Positions 16,514-24,304 of a DNA stretch of 64,000 nucleotides are shown here, piece after piece. Position 1 is the first letter of the stretch; every line of letters begins with the position of its first letter. Under the pieces are notes generated by a model. It was not told the origin of the DNA and did no database searches. It was given only the letters and a program-made list of their open reading frames with translations. This DNA comes from JAFEBO01 sp044221315 (GTDB lineage Bacteria; Planctomycetota; Phycisphaerae; Phycisphaerales; UBA1924). A program made the position numbers and the translations under genes. The DNA lies in contig JBGAPK010000005.1 of assembly GCA_044221315.1 (NCBI GenBank), positions 1 to 64,000 of the forward strand, written 5' to 3'.

Positions 16514-19500
16514 ATGCCGTCCTTTGGGTCGTACGAAACGCGCCGAGAGCTGGCGGGTGCAGGGTTCTGCGCCCGCTGGGAGGCTTCGCTTTCGCCAACG
16601 GCGTCGGCCCCCGGTGCCAAGCCCTTCGGCGACAGATTCGTGGCAACCGCCGTGGGACCGAGCGTGGTCGTGCCCTGGCTGCCGCGGGCCGGGCTGGACG
16701 AAGAAGCCCGCCGCCTGGTCGGCGCGGCACGCGACCAGGCCCAACTGGTCGGTGCCGGCGCGAAGCGATGGTCCATCGTCGCCGATTTCGGGTTGATGGA
16801 CGACGGGCGCGGAGCCTTTGTTGTCCGCCCGGCGCTCGCCTGGACGGTGGAACGCCTCGTTCAGGCCGAGTATGTGCTGACCTCCGTCGAGTTTCGCGGC
16901 ATCATCCTCGGGGTTGTCGAGGGGATGCTCGAGCTCGAGCGATCCTCCGGGCGCCAATGGGGCAACCTCAGCAGCGCAACGGTGATGCTCTCCGCCGGCC
17001 CGGGAGATTCCAAACTGGCGGACGGGAGCGCCGTCTCGCTGACCGAACTGGAATCACGCGAACGCCTCGGCACCGACGCGCACATCGCCGATCTTCGAGC
17101 GCTCGGACGGCTCATCTACGAGATGATGCTGCACAAGCGCCCTCCGCTCAAGGCGGCCGCCGGCTGGACCGCCGCGTGGTCCGAGGGTTGGGAGTCGATC
17201 GGAGATGGCCGCTGGTGGTTTGAACTTGCCAACAGGCTGATGTCGGCCGGAACGGCGATCGGGGACGTCGCGGCGCCTCCGACGCTGGCGCAGGTCCGGC
17301 AGATGGTCCTGGAACACAGGCCGCACAAGCCGCTGCCGAAGCGGCAACTCATGTTTGCCGGCGGCATCGTCGTGTTCTGCCTTGTCGCCGGCGGCGCCTA
17401 TTTCGCGTTGCGCCCTTCGCACGTTGAAGTAGCAGTACTGACGCCCGACCAACTCGACGAAAAATCCCGGTTCGGCAAGTGGCAGCGGCTCGTCGATAAC
17501 TGGATGCTCTGGTTCGGCGACGTGTACGTCAGCCGAAGCGCAATTGAGGCGGCCGCGGCCGGCCAGCCGGCGGGGAGCACCATCCACCGGATCGTCGAAC
17601 ACCTGCGCGACCCCGCACTGCAGGATCCCCGTGTGATCGCGGGCGCGGGCGACGAGGGAAATCTCCGGGAACTTCGAGACAGCAAGGGCGACTGGATCCA
17701 GGGAGACAAGATCATCGCCGCCGCCGCCAGTCTCGACAAGATCGACGAAATCCGCCGGCTGCTCATCGATTGGCCGGAACTGAACGGGCTTCGGGAAATG
17801 GCGGACTCGTGGGAAAAAAGGGGTTGGGGTCCGACCGTTCAGTTCCTCAAGGACGAGGCCGCGTCCGTCGCGGCAGCGATTCCGACCATCGTCGTCCGGG
17901 AAGCAAACTCGGAAAGTGCCGCGGCGGCCGCGCCCGCCGAACGCAGCGAGCAGATTGTTGCGACTCTACTGGGGGCGCAGAAAGCAGTCGCTCTCGCCAC
18001 CGAAGCCGAAAACCGTTGGGAATCTCTCCAGAAGGCTGCGGAGACCGAAAAATCGGCCGGCGATCCGGTGCTGGCTCACCTCGGGCAAATCGTCACCGCC
18101 GAAGTCACCCGAGCATTGAACGGGCCGGCGCCGGGTGAGCCGGCCCTGGCCGCCCTGGTCGCAAGACTCAAGGAAGTGGACGATGCGGCAAAGGCTGATC
18201 TCGCCTTCGAGCGGGGCGAGGTGGCCGGCTGGGATAAGCCGGGCTTCCGCTCATCACCACGGCTTTCCGAGATTGCCAAGGGCGAGCCGGGGCTTGCTCA
18301 GTTGATCGCGTGGCGGAAGGAGGCCGCGCGCAGCGAATTTGCCCGCGTGGACGCCCCCGATCCGCGCGAGCCCGCTCTGGAATTGCTGAAGAACGCGACC
18401 GAAACTCTTCAATCAAACAGCGAGCGCCTCACGAGCCTCTCGCAGGGGAAGCACGAACTCACGATGCTCCCCGCGGAATACGAGAAGCGTGCCGCCGACG
18501 TCAGAGCCGCGGCAGGCACGCTCGCCGCGACGGCCTGGAGCAATCGCAACCGGGCGACAGTGGAGGCGCAGAGCAACGAATTGCGTCAGAACGTCGAGGC
18601 GCTGATCCGCGATCTCAACGAAGCTGTGAACACAGCCCTTAAGTCCAAAGGCGAAGCCCTCCAGGGACAGGACCGAGAGCCCTTAACAAGCGAAGCCCTC
18701 AACAAGGAGTGGAAATCAGCGCTCGGGCGTGCCGAAGCAGCGCCGACCAAGCGGGAGGCCTTTGCGACGATCCACGCCGCCCGAGATTTGCTCCACAGGT
18801 TGAACGCCGCAGTCCCTGAACGAGCCGATTTCCCCGCAAACGAACAAACGGGCACGAACGCCGCCGCATGGCGTCGCGCGGCCGAGGCCGCCAGGGAACG
18901 GGTGATCATCGAGGCGATCAACGACGGTCCGGCCGGCGTCTCCGCGGCCGGCCCGCTATACGAGGCATGGATCGCGCAGGCGGGTGAATATTTCCGCCTC
19001 GCCGGCGCGGCAGCCGCACTCCTCGCCAGCGGCGAATCACTCTTCGCCCCCGACGGCCCCGATGCACTCTCCGCGATCGTCGCGAAAATGGAGGCGATCC
19101 CCGGATCGGCCGACCTTGCGCCGATCGTCCCTGGAGTGACCGGTGCCATCGCTGAGATTCGGAACATCGGCCGTTCCACCGATCGCGATTCGCTGGCGGG
19201 CCTGGTCGATGCCGCAAAGCCCGATTCGGCTCCCGTCGCTCTGGCGGCATGGACGAGGCTTGCCCAGATAGGGTGGCCCGGCAACGCAGCACAAGTGAAG
19301 CGCGCCGGCGACCTGGCCTCTCGCGTGCTCCCAGCGCTGATCGAAAGCGGGATCACGCCCGGTTCCCGCGCCACCGTGCGGGAGCGGGTTGACGAGCAGG
19401 CCCGCCAGATGTGGGTCGCCTTCATGAACTCGCGCCCCGGTTCGGACCGCGAAGGCATCGACGCCGCGATGTCCGGCGCCGGTCGCTTCGGAGTCGCGGC

Positions 19501-20962
19501 CCTTGCGCAGGCCGGGCTCGGCCCCGGCGCCCGGTACAATGCGCTGGTATGGACGCTCGGGCGTGAGGCGGATGATTACTCACGCCGCCAGGCTCAACTC
19601 GGCGTGGGGGCGAAGTCGGACGCCGCGGCGCTCGCGGAGCAGACAAAGGTCGCCGCCGGATTTGCGAAGCGGCTCGACGACGAGGTTGCCCGGCTGGGAG
19701 TCTCGAATGCGCCGGCAGTCTCGAAGCTGGTGACGGCGCTCGGAGAGATTGTCCGGCGCGATGCCAAACCCGCGTTCGATCCTCTGAAGAGCGGGCCCGC
19801 CTCGCTCCGCGGGCCGACCGGACACCAACTTTGGAAGGGTGCGATGGCGGGCGAAGCGGTCGTCTACACACTCGACCTTCCGGCCTCAAAGCTCGCCAAC
19901 GGCCAGCCGATCGTCAAGCTCGTCTTTCTCCCGGTTTCGGTGAACGGACCCGGCGGCCCGATCGCGACGTACGTCGGCGCGCACGAAGTGTCCGTCGGGA
20001 CATTCATTGGTGCGGCCGAGTCGCAACGCCTCGCCGACAGTTGGAAGCAATTCGGGCTGACACTCCGCAACTGGGAAGCGGGACGCCCCGATCCGCGCCC
20101 CGGCCCGGCGCCGTGGACATGGGATACCAGGCACGCCAAGATCACGCTCAGCGACCGCTCCAACGGCTCCGGATGGCTCCGAGGCCATCCCACCATGGCC
20201 GGGAAGCCGTACTACGCGCCGGAATTGGGTGAGGTATCCCCTCCCAATTTCGACAGCCCGATGAACTGGATGACGCCCGACGCGGCGCTTCTCGCGGCCC
20301 GGCTCATGGGCGCCCGCCTGCCGACCCTCGAAGAATGGAAGGCGGCGGTAGAGGCGGCGGGTGGGGCGAAGGGTGCGAGCGCTGGCGCGAATCGGCGCGA
20401 CAAGACTTGGTCCATCCAGTTCAAGTACATCGACGGGCTCGATGTCTCCGGCAAGGAGTTCCCAAACGCCGCCGCCTTCTGGCCAAAGAACGCCCGTCCG
20501 CAATGGGAGCAGAACGGCCGTATGGCGTACGCTTTCTGGAGGGACGGTTCCGCACTGGCCGGGAACGACGGCTACCTGTGGTTTGCCCCGGCGGCGCGAG
20601 ACAGTCTGGGCTGGTCCAACCTGATCGGCAACGTGAGCGAAATCGTCCTCGACGACAAAGGAGACCCCATGTCCGATGTCCAGCCCAAGGCCGAGGTGAT
20701 CCGGCCGCTCGTGGAGCAACTGACCGAGAAGTGGCGGGTGGTCGGGGCCTCGGCACTCTCCGGGATCACGATGCGCGACGACAAGGAGTACGACCCGTTC
20801 GAGGCGTACGAGTTCCAGACGCTTCGCGACGCCCGCAACGGTTACGCAGACCTGGGCTTCCGCCTCGCATTTTCAGAGGGCGGAACCGGGCGACCGAAGG
20901 ATCCTCCCGCGGTTCTCGCCGCCAAAGCGATGATGCAGGCGGGGTACATCGATGCCCGTTGA
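16514..20962 (+). CDS. Pseudokinase - transmembrane - coiled-coil - SUMF1-like protein
   Basis: 1482 residues. Residues 80-215 follow the C-lobe plan of a Ser/Thr kinase: the catalytic-loop position reads GRQWGNLSSATVML without HRD, the DFG position reads SKLADGSA, and the helix DLRALGRLIYEMMLHKRPP matches the 'DvysLG..l.ell.g..P' helix. No lysine-bearing VAIK strand was found, so it looks catalytically dead. One membrane segment spans about 279-298. A long Ala/Glu-rich helical region covers 320-1090. The last 370 residues resemble a formylglycine-generating/SUMF1 fold (GARLPTLEEWKAA near 1266, GNVSEIVLD near 1372, LGFRLAF near 1446). Kinases and SUMF1-domain proteins accompany type VI clusters, which fits the downstream genes. 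Confidence 0.7.
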   Translation: MPSFGSYETRRELAGAGFCARWEASLSPTASAPGAKPFGDRFVATAVGPSVVVPWLPRAGLDEEARRLVGAARDQAQLVGAGAKRWSIVADFGLMDDGRGAFVVRPALAWTVERLVQAEYVLTSVEFRGIILGVVEGMLELERSSGRQWGNLSSATVMLSAGPGDSKLADGSAVSLTELESRERLGTDAHIADLRALGRLIYEMMLHKRPPLKAAAGWTAAWSEGWESIGDGRWWFELANRLMSAGTAIGDVAAPPTLAQVRQMVLEHRPHKPLPKRQLMFAGGIVVFCLVAGGAYFALRPSHVEVAVLTPDQLDEKSRFGKWQRLVDNWMLWFGDVYVSRSAIEAAAAGQPAGSTIHRIVEHLRDPALQDPRVIAGAGDEGNLRELRDSKGDWIQGDKIIAAAASLDKIDEIRRLLIDWPELNGLREMADSWEKRGWGPTVQFLKDEAASVAAAIPTIVVREANSESAAAAAPAERSEQIVATLLGAQKAVALATEAENRWESLQKAAETEKSAGDPVLAHLGQIVTAEVTRALNGPAPGEPALAALVARLKEVDDAAKADLAFERGEVAGWDKPGFRSSPRLSEIAKGEPGLAQLIAWRKEAARSEFARVDAPDPREPALELLKNATETLQSNSERLTSLSQGKHELTMLPAEYEKRAADVRAAAGTLAATAWSNRNRATVEAQSNELRQNVEALIRDLNEAVNTALKSKGEALQGQDREPLTSEALNKEWKSALGRAEAAPTKREAFATIHAARDLLHRLNAAVPERADFPANEQTGTNAAAWRRAAEAARERVIIEAINDGPAGVSAAGPLYEAWIAQAGEYFRLAGAAAALLASGESLFAPDGPDALSAIVAKMEAIPGSADLAPIVPGVTGAIAEIRNIGRSTDRDSLAGLVDAAKPDSAPVALAAWTRLAQIGWPGNAAQVKRAGDLASRVLPALIESGITPGSRATVRERVDEQARQMWVAFMNSRPGSDREGIDAAMSGAGRFGVAALAQAGLGPGARYNALVWTLGREADDYSRRQAQLGVGAKSDAAALAEQTKVAAGFAKRLDDEVARLGVSNAPAVSKLVTALGEIVRRDAKPAFDPLKSGPASLRGPTGHQLWKGAMAGEAVVYTLDLPASKLANGQPIVKLVFLPVSVNGPGGPIATYVGAHEVSVGTFIGAAESQRLADSWKQFGLTLRNWEAGRPDPRPGPAPWTWDTRHAKITLSDRSNGSGWLRGHPTMAGKPYYAPELGEVSPPNFDSPMNWMTPDAALLAARLMGARLPTLEEWKAAVEAAGGAKGASAGANRRDKTWSIQFKYIDGLDVSGKEFPNAAAFWPKNARPQWEQNGRMAYAFWRDGSALAGNDGYLWFAPAARDSLGWSNLIGNVSEIVLDDKGDPMSDVQPKAEVIRPLVEQLTEKWRVVGASALSGITMRDDKEYDPFEAYEFQTLRDARNGYADLGFRLAFSEGGTGRPKDPPAVLAAKAMMQAGYIDAR

Positions 20963-22274
20963 CGAACCGAGCAGCCGCGGGTTGCGGAACATCCTGCGCA
21001 GGCCGTACGCCATGGCAACAATCATCTTTGTCGGCGTCATGGCCGTGCCCCTGCTCGGGCGTTCCGGCGACTTCGAAAAGGTCATTCTCGAGGCGGCCCG
21101 TCGGCTCCTCCAAGGGCGGGACTTCTACGCGATTGCGGAGACCCTGTTCACGTACCCCCCCGCGATCGCCTTCTTCTCCCTGCCGCTGGTCTCCGCCCCG
21201 GTCTGGGTGATTCGCGCCACGTGGTTTCTCATCAACGCCCTCTGCGTAGCCTTGTTTTTGTCCGGCTCGTGGCGGCTGTCGGGCGGAGCGCGTCTTGAAG
21301 TTCCGAAGGGTGAAAGTTGGGCGTCGGCGTTCCGGCGCGATTGGCGAACCAATCTGGTGCTCTGGCTCGGCCTGCTTGTCGCGGGCCGCTTCATCACGGA
21401 CGTGCTCGAGCATCACCAGACCGATGTGATCGTCGCCGCGCTGGTGACGCTGGGCGCCGTGCTCTTGCTCAAGGGTGACTGGCTGAGGTCCGCAATGGCG
21501 ATCGGACTCGCAGCCGGGCTGAAAGCCACGCCGCTGATCTTCGTGCCCTACTACGTGCTCCAGAGGCGATTCGGCGCGGCCTGTGCGCTCCTGGCCGTGG
21601 CTGTCGGCATCAACTTCTTGCCCGATCTCGTTTCGCATCCAGTCGGCGGGGGCACGTGGGCGGGGCGCTGGGCGGAGGTTGTCGTCGGGCCGCTCTTCGG
21701 AAAGTCGCAGACCGGCGGCTGGTACACGACGCCGGTGCTCAATCAGTCCCTTTCCGGCACAATCCACCGCCTGGCCGAATACCAGTGGCCCGCGCCGGAC
21801 AAGTTCTTTGATCCCACGATGCGGACCGCGCCGCCCGCCCCGGCCGTTGTGAAGGCCCTGATCCTGGGCTCGCAACTGGGCGTGCTGATGCTGGGCTTCG
21901 GCTCGATGGCCGCCGCCATGCTGGTCGGTCGTCGAGGACAGGCATCGACCTGTCTCGAAGCTTCCATCCTGTTGATGCTGATGGTGCTCGTCTCGCCGGC
22001 GTCGAGCAAGCCGCACTTCCTTGTCATGCTCTTGCCCGCTTGGTGTCTGGCGAGGCGTGCCGTGTTCGGGCGCGATCCGTTCTCGACGGGCTGCCTTTTC
22101 TTGGCCGCGATCGCGAGCATTGCTAGCCTGCGGGTCGTGCCCGGTGGCAATTCAGCCCAATGGGCGGGCTCAATCACCGTGAGCGCGGTATTCCTGATGA
22201 TCGGGTGCTGCGCCGCCCTTTATTCCCCCGCACTCGCGACCGTCGGAGAAGCTGATGGCGCCGGGGATGAGTGA
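20952..22274 (+). CDS. GT87-family (DUF2029) integral membrane glycosyltransferase
   Basis: 440 residues, overlapping the previous gene by 11 bases. It is polytopic with about 10-11 hydrophobic segments (e.g. MATIIFVGVMAVPLLG, VWVIRATWFLINALCVALFLSG, TNLVLWLGLLVAGRFI). The motifs GRDFYAIAETLFTYPPAIAFF, ITDVLEHHQTDVIVAALVTLG and AMAIGLAAGLKATPLIFVPY are typical of polyprenol-phosphate-mannose-dependent GT87 enzymes. The enzyme should move a sugar from a lipid carrier to an acceptor on the outer face of the inner membrane. The acceptor is unknown; the secreted TpsA adhesin further down is one possibility. Confidence 0.75.
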   Translation: MPVDEPSSRGLRNILRRPYAMATIIFVGVMAVPLLGRSGDFEKVILEAARRLLQGRDFYAIAETLFTYPPAIAFFSLPLVSAPVWVIRATWFLINALCVALFLSGSWRLSGGARLEVPKGESWASAFRRDWRTNLVLWLGLLVAGRFITDVLEHHQTDVIVAALVTLGAVLLLKGDWLRSAMAIGLAAGLKATPLIFVPYYVLQRRFGAACALLAVAVGINFLPDLVSHPVGGGTWAGRWAEVVVGPLFGKSQTGGWYTTPVLNQSLSGTIHRLAEYQWPAPDKFFDPTMRTAPPAPAVVKALILGSQLGVLMLGFGSMAAAMLVGRRGQASTCLEASILLMLMVLVSPASSKPHFLVMLLPAWCLARRAVFGRDPFSTGCLFLAAIASIASLRVVPGGNSAQWAGSITVSAVFLMIGCCAALYSPALATVGEADGAGDE

Positions 22275-22555
22275 CGAGCCATCCGGGTCCGCTCTGCGGC
22301 ATCACGTCGGGCCAGCATGACATCCTGGGAATAAACCGCCATCCCCAGTCGATCGCCCGCTGCCATCGACATGACCCCCATCGGCGCGGAGTCCCGGGCC
22401 GCCATCGTGCCCGAGGAGACCGGCGCCTGGGCGTACTCGGTCGAGGAGCACGCGGTCATCGCTCCGACGACGAGGGCGAGCACCCCCAAGGGCAGGGCGC
22501 TACCCCGCTTGGCGTGGCCCAAAAAAGAAAAAGGACGGCTGTAGACCGTCTGCAT
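22220..22555 (-). CDS. Small putative lipoprotein
   Basis: 111 residues from ATG 22555, preceded by GGGAG with good spacing. The N-terminus (RGSALPLGVLALVVGAMTAC) is a signal peptide with a borderline lipobox (MTAC). The mature part is Ser/Ala/Met-rich and low in complexity. Its last 18 codons overlap the 3' end of the glycosyltransferase gene on the other strand, which weakens the call. It is transcribed away from the tagH-tssLM operon. Confidence 0.5.
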   Translation of the reverse strand: MQTVYSRPFSFLGHAKRGSALPLGVLALVVGAMTACSSTEYAQAPVSSGTMAARDSAPMGVMSMAAGDRLGMAVYSQDVMLARRDAAERTRMARHSSPAPSASPTVASAGE

Positions 22556-22919
22556 CTCCCAACTCCCACCCCCGTCGGGGGTCTTGTCGCCCGGATTTGT
22601 CCGGGCTTGGTTTCCCACACGCGCCCCAGCGGGCACGCCGAGATGAACTTCGGTTTGAGGAGACTGCCGAAGCTGCCCCGCTGCCAGAAACGCGCAAGAA
22701 TCGCGCGGCTCGTATCGTCTGTAACGGGAGTGAGGACCGAGGGCCGACGTAAGGACGTCGGTTCATGGCCTTTGGCGGCCCTTCCCGGGAACGGGGGGGC
22801 GTGGCGTCTTGGAGCCGCCGGGTCCGGTATGCTCGGCTGGTTGTTTTCCGGTCGGGGGGAGGGGGGGTCGGGCGGCAACCCGATTGGTCCCGTCTTGCGA
22901 GCCATTCAGAAAGAGGGTC
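22556..22919. other. Intergenic region before the TssL/TssM operon
   Basis: About 360 bases upstream of the operon. It holds a perfect hairpin CCGACGT-AAGG-ACGTCGG (22744-22761) without a T-run, and an ACCCCC-GGGGGT hairpin close to the lipoprotein start. An open stretch beginning MLGWLFSGRG at 22829 probably encodes the real N-terminus of the next gene in a shifted frame. No consensus promoter was found. Confidence 0.5.
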
Positions 22920-23600
22920 TTGGCCCAACGAATCGCGACAGCATGGCACACGAGGCTCCTACAGGCCGAGGAGGCCCTGCGCCGTGCGCGGGAGGGGGCG
23001 ACTCCGGAGGCTCAGGCGGCTATCGACGAGGCCGTCGGCCAGATCGAGCGGACCAAACTGGATATGCACGCCGCGGCCGACATGGCCGAGACGCTGGGGC
23101 AGCTCGACCAGTTGGTCTGGAACGCCTGGAGTAAGAAGATCGCCCCCGATTCGGCGGTGACGAGAGAAGGATCGTTTTCACAGGCGCTGGCGCGGGTGCT
23201 CTCGGAGGCGGACGATGAGCGGCGAGGCAAGTCGCTCGATGAGACCGAGCGAGCCTTGGCATCGACGCGACGAATGACGGCAGCCCTGATAGCCGCCATC
23301 GCGCAGGCCGCGGAGCGATACGCCAGCCGGCACGTCATGCGCTTCGGGGTGGATTCCATCGAGAAAGTTTCGGCCGCCGAGAATGGAAGAACGGGCGCCC
23401 GCCTTGGAAACCAGGATGCGATGGCGTGGAGGAAGTACAAGGAACTGATGGGGGAGACGGCCGGGGCGTCCGAGGCAAACATCGAGGCGGAGATCCTGCG
23501 GGCGGTGGCCGAGTTTGCCGAGAGCCTGGCGGGGACGTTTGCCAGCGCGGAAAAAGACAGCCTGTCGCAATCGCAGCGTGAGGCCGGAGGAGGGCAATGA
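22920..23600 (+). CDS. TagH-C-terminus-like type VI accessory protein (start frame uncertain)
   Basis: 226 residues if TTG 22920 is used. It is almost entirely helical. The segment RHVMRFGVDSIEKV, then AMAWRKYKELMGE and ILRAVAEFAESLAGTF follow the plan of the C-terminal domain of type VI FHA proteins (TagH/ImpI/VasC), where 'lerFdPe.le' precedes 'W..Y...' and 'F..ayE'. No FHA domain is present. Order and overlap with tssL (ATGA at 23597) support the call. An upstream +2-frame peptide beginning MLGWLFSGRG and reaching RAIQKE would join smoothly if one G in 22914-22917 were absent, so a frameshift is suspected. Confidence 0.5.
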   Translation: MAQRIATAWHTRLLQAEEALRRAREGATPEAQAAIDEAVGQIERTKLDMHAAADMAETLGQLDQLVWNAWSKKIAPDSAVTREGSFSQALARVLSEADDERRGKSLDETERALASTRRMTAALIAAIAQAAERYASRHVMRFGVDSIEKVSAAENGRTGARLGNQDAMAWRKYKELMGETAGASEANIEAEILRAVAEFAESLAGTFASAEKDSLSQSQREAGGGQ

Positions 23601-24304
23601 CGCTTCTCGAACTGGTCGAGCCGATCCTTCAACAGATCTGCCGCCTGAACAGACTGGCCCGCAAGGGCGCCGCAATCGACCTTTCGGTCGTTCGATCCGA
23701 ATTGCGTTCGGCGATCAATGACGCGCGGGCGAAGGCCGCCGCCGACCCGGAGGTGATGCGGGGCTTCGAGACGGTCGAGCCTTCTCTGCTCGTCTTTATC
23801 GATGCGAGCGTGCGGGCGATGCGGGCGGGCTTTGCGGGCGTCTGGAAGCCACTGGCGCCCGAACGTGGCGTGGAATCGACCGTTCGTGTCTTTGAAGATG
23901 CCATGGACAAGGCGATCGCGGATGAATCACCCGGGTCGGCGGAGCGGCTCGCGGTCCTGGCCGAGATTCTCGGCCTGGGCATTCCGGGGGCATACGGCGG
24001 TAACCGCGAGGCCGGCGCCAAGAAGCTGGCCGAGGCGCTGCCCCGGCTGAGCGGGCTGGCCGAGATCGATCAGACCGAGCGGGTCTGCCCGGAGGCCTAT
24101 CGCAACGTGGACACGCGCAAGTTGACCCTGCCACCGGTGCGAAGTCTGACGGCGGTGGCGATCGCCGCTGTCGGGATGATCGTGGTGGTGGTTGTGGCCT
24201 ATTTCATGATGTTCGCCAAGTCGTCCGGCGATCTGCGCACAACGCTCCAGCAGATTCGCGCCTCGGGGACCGAGTCCGCCTCCGGCACGGGAGGTGGCAA
24301 GTGA
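23597..24304 (+). CDS. tssL: Type VI-like inner-membrane protein TssL (DotU/IcmH)
   Basis: 235 residues. The DotU plan is visible: N-terminal helix VEPILQQICRLNRLA, a helical cytoplasmic domain with EPSLLVFIDASVRAM (equivalent of the 'ALcAflDE' helix), LAVLAEILGLGIPGAY (equivalent of 'yylCLalGFeGrY'), then one C-terminal membrane segment AIAAVGMIVVVVVAYFMMF (about residues 188-206). TssL pairs with TssM to form the inner-membrane part of the type VI membrane complex. The gene overlaps its upstream neighbour by ATGA and tssM by GTGA, indicating translational coupling. Confidence 0.75.
   Translation: MTLLELVEPILQQICRLNRLARKGAAIDLSVVRSELRSAINDARAKAAADPEVMRGFETVEPSLLVFIDASVRAMRAGFAGVWKPLAPERGVESTVRVFEDAMDKAIADESPGSAERLAVLAEILGLGIPGAYGGNREAGAKKLAEALPRLSGLAEIDQTERVCPEAYRNVDTRKLTLPPVRSLTAVAIAAVGMIVVVVVAYFMMFAKSSGDLRTTLQQIRASGTESASGTGGGK

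Noticed and set aside
22271..23134. A 287-codon plus-strand frame covering the region before tssL as one gene
   Set aside because: Most of it is Arg/Gly-rich nonsense; only the stretch from 22829 to about 22915 looks coding, and that belongs to the TagH-like gene.
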